Source of the DNA: Brevundimonas sp. SL130 | Lineage (GTDB): Bacteria > Pseudomonadota > Alphaproteobacteria > Caulobacterales > Caulobacteraceae | Length of the DNA stretch: 64,000 bases | Direction of reading: 5' to 3' | NCBI RefSeq assembly: GCF_026625805.1 | Contig: NZ_CP113064.1 | Span: 2,768,657-2,832,656 of the forward strand | Part shown: piece after piece, positions 46,601 through 53,593 of the stretch | Layout of the letters: each line of letters starts with the position of its first letter | Numbering within the stretch: position 1 is the first letter of the stretch | Position numbers and translations under genes: made by a program | Notes under the pieces: model-generated | What the model saw: only the letters and a program-made list of their open reading frames with translations | Told to the model about the DNA's origin: nothing | Database searches by the model: none

Positions 46601-46847
46601 CAGCACCCTCGGCACGACTTTGGACGGCGAGGCGGTGAAGATTCCGATCTATCAGGACACGTCGCAATACGTGGACGTGAACGTGACCTACGACGTCAGC
46701 GATATGGTCACGATCTACGCCAACGGTTCGAACGTCCTGGGCGAAATCGAGGAATACTACCTCGAGTTCAAGGACGGCGCGAAACAGTTCCAGAGCCGCA
46801 ACGAGTTCGAGCCGCGTTACACCATCGGCGTGCGCGCTCGCTTCTGA
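43680..46847 (+). CDS. TonB-dependent receptor, Caulobacter/Xanthomonas type
   Basis: About 1055 residues from the ATG at 43680, with GAGGAGGGAG ahead. A signal peptide (MMAALLASSALVAPAYAQ) is followed by a TonB box (EIGEIVVTGIRAS), a plug (AISAEDIGKLPDVTVADALQ, NIRGLPQVVTLLNGEQYL) and a long barrel ending in YTIGVRARF with terminal aromatic Phe. The AISAEDIGKLPD plug start is typical of the TIGR01782 class used for carbohydrate uptake. It probably imports the product or substrate of the GH3 enzyme. A strong terminator follows. Confidence 0.95.
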   Translation: MRIYKRPMMAALLASSALVAPAYAQTGAQVAEQAPIPAPQDPTEIGEIVVTGIRASQTQSINVKRNETAIVDAISAEDIGKLPDVTVADALQRIAGIQIRRSAGEGSTVNIRGLPQVVTLLNGEQYLSPGNLGSAQPNLNDVPSQLMSSIVVFKSQDVSNAQSGISGTIDLRTRRPMDFSYGTTVTGAAEYQTGERTRQDDYLINGLLNWRGDRMGAMISGVMSNSNLGNNYAGSAGSLLGSNDWGGSGNAWFAPHGYEMFNRVVERERIGLNAAFQFDIEDGIRLTAEAFYTKQDEYNRAAGLNVSNRWSGLGWLTPTESTDTGLGWLDVEEYDVDAWWVNSFTVNRVTNNESKNFNLELDYDKGGPFTFNARAIKADASLLSMNGQVQGDLSNWQYNSDRAFTLFRQGADRTRGTFFPASIAALYPASQYSNGVVGSQGGRYINPNPLGYGADPQLHIDTGGSTLAWSGFQNNITGGLGNVPLSQYMANLDSYTVGAYSSENNQRNNSDLTVVRFDGSYEFQEAPAFGFLTRVDAGVRHSGREVEITNFHLFSEFYAGQGAGNQAGCSAQWKAIDVVMDNAQCQAGEYVTNPGFNSALAVDATPSSCTAGTVSNTPTCFQGYTVNRPTLLRENNNTYFLTDFGSVASGIPGVWVADPRDFDDPRAFQERVFGNAFDVIIPGNSYDVDLYEDSAYVNGAIEFGQLHGDVGVRMVRTELRVRQNQTGDVRAYGDTNNDLGDTLTSRSYTDWLPSVNLAYDFTDKLKLRGAFAKTMIPLDLGNYGGGVTISTADSNGPTPSDPTAPPRGIRRVTGATLSGSPDLNPWRSDNYDLTLEYYYGPATMFNIAAFRLNIESFVTRQTIPQSGEYPDADGVVRRLVDVNRPVQGEGGQLQGVEIGAKIGLSDFIDTPIWSDFGFDGSYTYSDSSSNETMLDGNELPFQDNSEHSLNAAVWYQGDKLQARLAWNYRTPRLNSTLGTTLDGEAVKIPIYQDTSQYVDVNVTYDVSDMVTIYANGSNVLGEIEEYYLEFKDGAKQFQSRNEFEPRYTIGVRARF

Positions 46848-46866
46848 TCTCTTTCCTGAGCCGACT

Positions 46867-46900
46867 GGCCGGCGACATTCGTGTCGCCGGCCTCTTTTTT
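46867..46900 (+). terminator. Intrinsic terminator after the TonB receptor
   Basis: A perfect 11-bp stem GGCCGGCGACA/TGTCGCCGGCC with a TTCG tetraloop, then TCTTTTTT. It separates the receptor from the halogenase genes, which would need their own promoter or partial read-through. Confidence 0.9.
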
Positions 46901-46919
46901 CGCCTATTGGTATCGAGCC

Positions 46920-48449
46920 ATGGATGAGATCGACGATCCTCGCATCCGTTCCGTCGTCATCGTGGGTGGCGGCACCGCCGGCTGGATGACGGCTGCGGCC
47001 CTGGTTCAGCATTTCCGCACAACCCCGCTGAAGATCACCGTGGTCGAGTCCTCGGACATCGGCACGATCGGCGTGGGCGAGGCGACCATTCCCACCATCC
47101 GCCGCTTCTATGCCCAGCTGGGCCTGCGCGACGACGACGTGATGCGCGCCACCCAGGCGACGTGCAAACTGGGTATTCGTTTCCTCGACTGGTCCGGCCC
47201 CGGCTCGGACTTCATCCACCCCTTCGGCCTGTACGGTCAGGACGTGAAGGGGATCGGGTTTCATCATTACTGGCTGAAGCAGCGCCGCGCGGGCGACCTC
47301 GCGCCGCTGGCGGCCTATTCGCTGGGCGCGGCGCTGGCCGCCGGCGGGAAATTCACCCTGCCCTCGCCCAATCCGCCGTCGTCGTTGTCGGTGTTCGACT
47401 GGGCGCTTCATCTGGACGCCAGCCTGTTCGCCCAGCATCTGCGGACCTATGCCGAGGCCGGGGGCTGCGCCCGGATCGACGCCCGTATCCGCTCGGTCGA
47501 GCTGCGGCCCGAGGACGGGTTCGTGCGCGCCCTGACCCTGGACGATGGCCGCGAGGTCGAGGGCGATATGTTCGTCGACTGTTCGGGCTTCAAGGGGCTG
47601 GTGATCGGCGAGGCCCTGGGCGTCGGGTTCGAAGACTGGGGCCGCTGGCTGCCGTGCGACGCCGCCTATGCGGTGCAGAGCGAGAACCGGCCCGGCGACG
47701 CGCCGGCGCCCTTCACCCGCGTCACCGCCCGGTCGGCCGGCTGGCAGTGGGGGATTCCGCTGCGCCACCGGGCCGGCAACGGCCTGGTCTTTTCCAGCGC
47801 CCATCTGAGCGACGATCAGGCCCTGGCCGAGCTTATGCCCCATCTGCTAGGCGATCCTTTGACGGAGCCGCGCCGCATTCCCTTCCGTCCCGGCCGTCGC
47901 GCCCAGGCCTGGGCCAAGAACTGCGTCGCCATCGGCCTGTCGGCGGGCTTCCTGGAGCCGCTGGAGAGCACCAGTATCGCCTTGATCGAAACCGGGATCG
48001 AGCGGCTGAAGGCCCTGTTCCCCGACCGCCGCTTCGCCCAGCCGATCCTGGACGAGTTCAATGATCAGACGGCGCGCGAGATGGAGCGGGTCCGCGACTT
48101 CATCATCCTGCACTACAAGCTGAACCGGCGAACCGACACCGACTTCTGGCGCGACTGCCGCGCGATGGCGATCCCCGAGACCCTGGAGCGCAAGATCGCC
48201 CTGTGGACCGCGCGGGGTCAGTTCGTCCGCTATCGGTGGGAGATGTTCCACCCGGCCAGCTGGCTGGCCATCTATGACGGCTTCGGCCTGTACCCAGACA
48301 GTCACGATCCCGCCGTGGACGCCATGGACCCGGCCTATCTGGCGCGCAGCCTGGCCGAGATGCGCGCCAATATCGCCGACCTGGTCGCCCGCACACCCGA
48401 CCACGCCCAATTCCTGGCCGGGCTCGATCCCGCCGCCTCTGCCGCATGA
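46920..48449 (+). CDS. Flavin-dependent halogenase homologue 1
   Basis: A 509-residue tryptophan-halogenase-family protein. FAD loop VVIVGGGTAGWMTAAAL, active-site Lys at about residue 83 in TCKLGIRFLDW, the halogenase signature WQWGIP at about 275, and PLESTSIALIE with the conserved Glu are all present, so it looks catalytically competent. Relatives in TonB loci of Xanthomonas and Brevundimonas (such as BrvH) act on free indoles and prefer bromide. The natural substrate is unknown. A flavin reductase is not adjacent. The ATG at 46920 is chosen because the upstream frame enters the terminator. Confidence 0.9.
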   Translation: MDEIDDPRIRSVVIVGGGTAGWMTAAALVQHFRTTPLKITVVESSDIGTIGVGEATIPTIRRFYAQLGLRDDDVMRATQATCKLGIRFLDWSGPGSDFIHPFGLYGQDVKGIGFHHYWLKQRRAGDLAPLAAYSLGAALAAGGKFTLPSPNPPSSLSVFDWALHLDASLFAQHLRTYAEAGGCARIDARIRSVELRPEDGFVRALTLDDGREVEGDMFVDCSGFKGLVIGEALGVGFEDWGRWLPCDAAYAVQSENRPGDAPAPFTRVTARSAGWQWGIPLRHRAGNGLVFSSAHLSDDQALAELMPHLLGDPLTEPRRIPFRPGRRAQAWAKNCVAIGLSAGFLEPLESTSIALIETGIERLKALFPDRRFAQPILDEFNDQTAREMERVRDFIILHYKLNRRTDTDFWRDCRAMAIPETLERKIALWTARGQFVRYRWEMFHPASWLAIYDGFGLYPDSHDPAVDAMDPAYLARSLAEMRANIADLVARTPDHAQFLAGLDPAASAA

Positions 48450-50014
48450 GACCCGACATGGACCAGCCCCGCCGCCCCCTGAAGAAGATCTGCATCGTCG
48501 GCGGGGGCACCGCCGGCTGGATCGCCGCCGCCCTGATGGCCGAACATTTCAAGGGGCGGATGGCCGAGATCGAACTGGTCGAATCCGACGATATCGGCAC
48601 CATCGGCGTCGGGGAATCCACCGTGCCGCCCTTCCTGGAACTGCTGGCCAAGCTGGGCGTCGATGAGCGGGACTTCATCCAGAAGACCCAGGCCAGTTTC
48701 AAACTGGGGATTCAGTTCGAGGACTGGACGCAGAAGGGCGAAAGCTATTTCCACCCGTTCGGCGCCATCGGGGTTCCGGTGGATGTCAGCGACTTCTACC
48801 CCGTCTGGCTGAAGGCGCGGATGCACGGCTATGACCGGCCGCTGATGGACTTCGCCGCCTCGGCGCGGATGGCGGCCCAGGGCCGGTTCATGCTGCCCTT
48901 CAAGGCCCAGCGCACCCCTATCGGCGGCGCCGTCTACGCGGTTCACGTCGATGCGAAACGGGTGGCCCGCTATCTGCGCGACTTCGCCGAGGCGCGGGGC
49001 GTCAAACGCACCGAGGGGATCGTCGAGGATGTGATGACGCGGCCCGACGGCTTCGTCAGCGGCCTGAAGCTGAAGTCGGGCCAGACGGTCGAGGCGGACT
49101 TCTTCATCGACTGCACCGGCTTCCGCGCCCTGCTGATCGGCAAGACCCTGGGCGTCGGCTATACGGACTGGTCCGAATGGCTGATGTGCGACCGGGCCAT
49201 CGCGGTCCAGACCGAGAATGTCGGCCCGCCCCAACCCTATACATTGGCCCAGGCTCAGGACTGCGGCTGGCGCTGGCGGATTCCGTTGCAGCACCGCACC
49301 GGCAACGGCCACGTCTTCTCCAGCCGGCATATGTCCGACGACGAGGCCACGGCCGTCCTTTTGGCGCAGGTCGAAGGTCGCCCGGTGGTCAATCCCATGG
49401 TCGTGCCGTTCAAGACCGGGGTCCGCGAGAAGATCTGGGACAAGAACGTTCTGTCCCTGGGCCTGGCCAGCGGTTTCATCGAGCCGCTGGAATCGACGGC
49501 CATCCACCTGATCTATCGCGGCATGGACTTCCTGTTCCGCCTGATGCCGGACCTGGATTGCGATCCGAACCTGGCGGCCGAGTACAATCGGCGGATGGCG
49601 GTGGACTATGAGGAGATCCGCGACTTCATCATCCTGCACTACGCCCTGACGCGACGGGACGACACGGCCTTCTGGCGGCAATGCCGCGACATGGTCCTGC
49701 CCGCGGGCTTGCAGCACAAGCTGGATGTCTTCCGCGCCAACGGCAGCCTGGTCGAGGCGCTGGACCCCTTGTTCCGCAATGTCAGCTGGTATGCGGTCAT
49801 GGACGGCATGGGGGTGAGGCCCAGGTCCTATCCGCCGCTGGTGGACCGGATCGATTTCGCCGGCCTGACCGACGAGATGGATCGCGCCGCCGATATATTG
49901 AACGCCTTCGTCGCCGACCTGCCGACGCACCAGGCCTTCATCGACACCCATTGTCCGGCCCCATCTGCGGATCTGGCCGTTGACCTGCCCGCTCCATTGG
50001 CCGTCCCGGCCTGA
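48446..50014 (+). CDS. Flavin-dependent halogenase homologue 2
   Basis: A 522-residue paralogue of the preceding gene, with the same motifs: IVGGGTAGWIAAALMAEHF, Lys near residue 86 in ASFKLGIQFEDW, WRWRIP near 275 and PLESTAIHLIY. Its start overlaps the stop of halogenase 1 (ATGA), so the two are co-translated; a second ATG at 48458 is possible. The tandem pair may form a heteromer or act in sequence. Sequence differences near WRWR and the 150-170 region suggest a different substrate. Confidence 0.9.
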   Translation: MRPDMDQPRRPLKKICIVGGGTAGWIAAALMAEHFKGRMAEIELVESDDIGTIGVGESTVPPFLELLAKLGVDERDFIQKTQASFKLGIQFEDWTQKGESYFHPFGAIGVPVDVSDFYPVWLKARMHGYDRPLMDFAASARMAAQGRFMLPFKAQRTPIGGAVYAVHVDAKRVARYLRDFAEARGVKRTEGIVEDVMTRPDGFVSGLKLKSGQTVEADFFIDCTGFRALLIGKTLGVGYTDWSEWLMCDRAIAVQTENVGPPQPYTLAQAQDCGWRWRIPLQHRTGNGHVFSSRHMSDDEATAVLLAQVEGRPVVNPMVVPFKTGVREKIWDKNVLSLGLASGFIEPLESTAIHLIYRGMDFLFRLMPDLDCDPNLAAEYNRRMAVDYEEIRDFIILHYALTRRDDTAFWRQCRDMVLPAGLQHKLDVFRANGSLVEALDPLFRNVSWYAVMDGMGVRPRSYPPLVDRIDFAGLTDEMDRAADILNAFVADLPTHQAFIDTHCPAPSADLAVDLPAPLAVPA

Positions 50015-50027
50015 CATTGACGCGCTT

Positions 50028-50046
50028 GCCTTGGCGCAACCAAGGC
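50028..50046 (+). other. Hairpin immediately upstream of the LacI-family start
   Basis: GCCTTGG (50028-50034) and CCAAGGC (50040-50046) form a perfect 7-bp stem with a CGCAA loop, ending 7 bases before the ATG. It occupies the expected ribosome-binding site, so it may limit translation, be an operator dyad, or end the halogenase transcript. Confidence 0.5.
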
Positions 50047-50053
50047 TGACACA

Positions 50054-51127
50054 ATGGCGCAGGGGATAAGGGATCAGAGTTTGCGTCGCGCCGTCACCAT
50101 CAAACACGTCGCCGCCGAGGCGGGCGTTTCGCTGCAGACCGTGTCGCGAGTGATCAACAACGAGCCGAATGTTCGCCCGGTCGTGCAGGAGCGGGTGCGC
50201 GCCGCCGTGGCCAAGCTGGGCTATGTTCCCAGTCTGGCGGCGCGGAGGATGGGCGGCTCTCGGTCCTTTCTGCTGATGGCGCTGAACGACCGGGACCGGA
50301 CCATCGAAGGCTGGAAGTCCGGGGAAGGCACCGACTGGGTCGATCAGATGCTGATGGGCGGCATGCTGAAGTGCGAGGCCCACGGCTATCGGATGATCTT
50401 TGAACTGGTCGACACCCATTCCGACCATGTGGATGCGGCGGTGCGCGGAGCTATCGCCGCCCTGCACCCCGACGGCGTGATCCTGACGCCGCCGCACAGC
50501 GAGAACCCGGCCATTACCGGCCTGCTGAGCCGGCTGGGTCTGCCCTTCGCCCGCATCGCCTCGATCGCCGAGGGGGACGGGTTCGCCGTGTCGATGGACG
50601 ACGCCAAGGCGTCCGCCTTCGCCGTCGATCACCTGCTGGGCCTGGGCCACGTCCGCATCGGCTTCATCACCGGCAGCGAGGAATACGCCGTCAGCGGGGC
50701 GCGGCTGGAGGGCTATCGCCAGGCCATGGCGGCCTCGACGCACGGGCTGGACGAGACGCTGATCGCCCAGGGCGATTTCTCGTACGAGTCGGGCGTCGCC
50801 GCCATGGAGACCTTGCTGGCCCTGCCTTCCCGGCCCACTGCCGTTCTGGCCAGCAACGACCGCATGGCCCACGCGGCTTTGCGCACAGCCAAGCGGAACG
50901 GCCTTTCCGTCCCCGGCGACCTGTCGGTCATCAGCTTCGACAACACGCCCCTGGCCCGGTTCGCCGACATGACCGCCGTCATTCAGCCCATTGCCGAAAT
51001 GAGCGCCGTCGCCGCCGAACTTCTGATCCGCTCCACCGCCGGCGAGGCCGAACTGCCCCGGCAGAGCATGGTGGATTTCGGCTTTGCGCCGCGCGGGTCG
51101 ACGGCGGCGCCGCCACGCCCGAAGTGA
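50054..51127 (+). CDS. LacI-family transcriptional regulator
   Basis: A 357-residue regulator. The N-terminal HTH (TIKHVAAEAGVSLQTVSRVIN) and hinge (AAVAKLGYVPSLAARRM) are followed by a periplasmic-binding-protein-like effector domain (HLLGLGHVRIGFITGSEEYA; VLASNDRMAHAALRTAKRNG; SVISFDNTPLARFADM). It would sense a sugar and control this locus. Downstream of two halogenase genes in the same direction. Confidence 0.93.
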   Translation: MAQGIRDQSLRRAVTIKHVAAEAGVSLQTVSRVINNEPNVRPVVQERVRAAVAKLGYVPSLAARRMGGSRSFLLMALNDRDRTIEGWKSGEGTDWVDQMLMGGMLKCEAHGYRMIFELVDTHSDHVDAAVRGAIAALHPDGVILTPPHSENPAITGLLSRLGLPFARIASIAEGDGFAVSMDDAKASAFAVDHLLGLGHVRIGFITGSEEYAVSGARLEGYRQAMAASTHGLDETLIAQGDFSYESGVAAMETLLALPSRPTAVLASNDRMAHAALRTAKRNGLSVPGDLSVISFDNTPLARFADMTAVIQPIAEMSAVAAELLIRSTAGEAELPRQSMVDFGFAPRGSTAAPPRPK

Positions 51128-51230
51128 CTATGGCGACATCGGCTGCAGGCTAAAATCGGCAATCTTCAACGAACCATGTTCCCTGAGACGTGAAAGATCG
51201 CTAGGTTCAGGCGAGACGTCGGGGGGCGGG

Positions 51231-52316
51231 TTGACCAAAATCGACAACTTACAGGTGCTGCGGTTTGGGGCGGCGGCGGCCGTCGTTTATTCGCACGCCA
51301 TGGATTTGGCCATTACGCGGCTAGGGCAGACAACGCTCATTCCCGCCGACAGCACTCTGCACCATCTGGGCGGCGCGGGCGTCGATATATTTTTCGTGCT
51401 AAGTGGTTTTATCATCGCCACGATCGCGCGGGGCCAGCACGGCGTCGCCGCGTCAGGCGCCTTCCTTTGGCGGCGTTTCAAGCGCGTGGCGCCCATGTAC
51501 TGGCTGTTGTCACTACCGACGCTGTTCAGCAAGGCGCAGGAACAGGCGCTCGTACCCGCACAGCTGATCGCGACCTTTCTCTTCTGGCCGTTCAGCGGTC
51601 TGACCATATCGTTTCCGCTTCTGGGTCCAGGCTGGACGCTGTGTTTCGAAATGCTGTTCTACGTCGCCTTCGCGGCGGGCATCGCCTTTGGCGGCCGATT
51701 CATCTGGCTGCTGGTGGCAGGGTATTTCGCGGCGCTAGTAGCGGGATTTCTGGTGGAAGCGCCGCCCTTGAAGTTTCTCGGCTCGCCTCTGATCCTCGAG
51801 TTCCTGCTAGGGATCGTCATTGCAAAAACCTGGCGCGGGCTCCCGCTTCGGGAGGCCAAGTTTGTGCTGGCGCTCGGCGCTTGCGCCCTGCTCGCACCGC
51901 CCATATTCACGTCATTGGAGGTTGATGTCGCGGCCTCAATGAACGAAGCCGTCGGCGGCCTTTGGCGTGTGGCGATCTGGGGCTTACCGGCCGCGTTGAT
52001 CGTGCTGGCGGCCGTTCGCATCGAGAACCCCGCCAGCGAAGCCGGCCCCTTGCGGCGAGCGCTGATCTTCCTCGGCGACGCATCCTACGCCATCTACCTC
52101 GTCCATACGATTGTGCTGCGGGGATTTGGGCAGGTCGTCGAGAAGACTCATATCTCCGTTCCCGGCGATGTGGTCGTTATCGTCGGCGTTATCGGGAGTA
52201 TTGTCGGCGGAGCTCTGGTCCATGTTTGCCTGGAGAAGCCGCTGCTGCAGTTGATGTCGGGCAAGAAGTTGACCTGGCCGAAACTGCCTTTGCGAAGCGC
52301 GCACCCCGTCATCTAA
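51231..52316 (+). CDS. Acyltransferase family 3 (OafA/YrhL-like) membrane protein
   Basis: About 361 residues from a TTG at 51231 (LTKIDNLQVLRFGAAAAVVYSHAMD), preceded by GGGGGCGGG. Acyltransf_3 landmarks are RFGAAAAVVYSHAMD at the start, HLGGAGVDIFFVLSGFIIAT and WRRFKRVAPMYW, with about ten membrane helices. It would O-acetylate a surface sugar or polysaccharide. GC is lower than in the flanks, which suggests horizontal acquisition. It converges on galE with an 18-bp gap. Confidence 0.87.
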   Translation: MTKIDNLQVLRFGAAAAVVYSHAMDLAITRLGQTTLIPADSTLHHLGGAGVDIFFVLSGFIIATIARGQHGVAASGAFLWRRFKRVAPMYWLLSLPTLFSKAQEQALVPAQLIATFLFWPFSGLTISFPLLGPGWTLCFEMLFYVAFAAGIAFGGRFIWLLVAGYFAALVAGFLVEAPPLKFLGSPLILEFLLGIVIAKTWRGLPLREAKFVLALGACALLAPPIFTSLEVDVAASMNEAVGGLWRVAIWGLPAALIVLAAVRIENPASEAGPLRRALIFLGDASYAIYLVHTIVLRGFGQVVEKTHISVPGDVVVIVGVIGSIVGGALVHVCLEKPLLQLMSGKKLTWPKLPLRSAHPVI

Positions 52317-52334
52317 GCCGCACTAAAACCAGCG

Positions 52335-53324
52335 TCAGCTCAAGGCCCGGTCCCGCTCAGCCGCATGCCAACGCCAGGCGGTGCGAACAATGTCGTCCAG
52401 GGTCCGGGTCGGGGCCCAGCCCAGCACCTCGCGCGCCCGGCTGTTGTTGGCCACCAGGCAGGGGGCGTCGCCGGCGCGGCGCGGCGTGGTCTCGACCGGG
52501 AAGGGCTGGTTGGTGGTGCGGCGGATGGTGTCGATCAGCTCCTTGACCGTCGTGCCCGTGCCGGTGCCCAGGTTGAAGACCGTCGTCTCGCCGCCCTCAA
52601 GCAGATATTTCAGCGCCCGCACATGGGCGTCGGCCAGATCCATGACGTGGATGTAGTCGCGCACCGCCGTGCCGTCGCGGGTGTCGTAGTCGTCACCGAA
52701 CAGTTTGAAGCCCTGACGCTGGCCCAGGGCCGTCTGTAGTGCCAGAGGGATCGCGTGGGTTTCGGGGTAATGACGCTCGCCGATCCGGCCCTCTTCGTCC
52801 GCCCCAGCGGCGTTGAAATAGCGCAGGCAGACCGAGCGGAAGCCAGCGTAGGTCGAATAGTCGGCCAGGGCCTGTTCGACCATCAGCTTGGTCCGGCCAT
52901 AGGGGTTCAGCGGCGCCTGGGGATGGGTCTCGTCCATCGGCAGCCGCACCGGGTCGCCATAGGTGGCGCAGGTCGAGGAAAAGACCATGACCTCAATCCC
53001 GCCACGCCGCGCCGCCTCGATCAGGGTGATCGCTCCGGCGACGTTGTTCTCATAGAAGCGGCCGGGCTCCTTGACCGATTCTCCGACCTCGATCAGTGCG
53101 GCGAAATGCAGAACCGCGACAGGTTTGTGCTGGGCGATCACTTCGTCCAGACGCGCGGCGTCGCGGATGTCGCCGGTCTCGAGCTCGCCCCACTGGACGA
53201 AGGCGGCGTGGCCATTCGACAGATTGTCATAGACGACCGGCCGGAACCCCGCCTGCGACAGCGCTAGACAGACATGCGAGCCGACGTAGCCCGCCCCGCC
53301 GGCAACCAGGACCGTGTCGTTCAT
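52335..53324 (-). CDS. galE: UDP-glucose 4-epimerase
   Basis: A 329-residue extended SDR: VLVAGGAGYVGSHVCLAL, FAALIEVGESVKEPGRFYENNVAG, the catalytic SSTCATYGDP and YGRTKLMVEQ, then RYFNAAGAD. It interconverts UDP-glucose and UDP-galactose and so fits the carbohydrate locus and surface sugar synthesis. The ATG at 53324 is preferred to an upstream extension. Divergent from the second TonB receptor. Confidence 0.94.
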   Translation of the reverse strand: MNDTVLVAGGAGYVGSHVCLALSQAGFRPVVYDNLSNGHAAFVQWGELETGDIRDAARLDEVIAQHKPVAVLHFAALIEVGESVKEPGRFYENNVAGAITLIEAARRGGIEVMVFSSTCATYGDPVRLPMDETHPQAPLNPYGRTKLMVEQALADYSTYAGFRSVCLRYFNAAGADEEGRIGERHYPETHAIPLALQTALGQRQGFKLFGDDYDTRDGTAVRDYIHVMDLADAHVRALKYLLEGGETTVFNLGTGTGTTVKELIDTIRRTTNQPFPVETTPRRAGDAPCLVANNSRAREVLGWAPTRTLDDIVRTAWRWHAAERDRALS

Positions 53325-53593
53325 TGTGATGTCTCCGGATGCGGAGGGCGGCGATACCGGCCTCATACCCGCGGAGTCTAGGGCTTTCGCCGTGGCCTGC
53401 AACACCCTCACACTCGAGCGGACCGAACCGTGTTCATGCCCCCTTCAGAGACCCAGGCGATGAACGAAACGTACACGGCCGGAATGTCTTTGATTCGCCA
53501 CCCCAACGTCACCTATCGGCGTTCTCAACGTCGCTTCTCCGACATCGCCGCCGGTTACTGATCGCCGTTCAGGCCAAGCTGGGGGAAAACACG

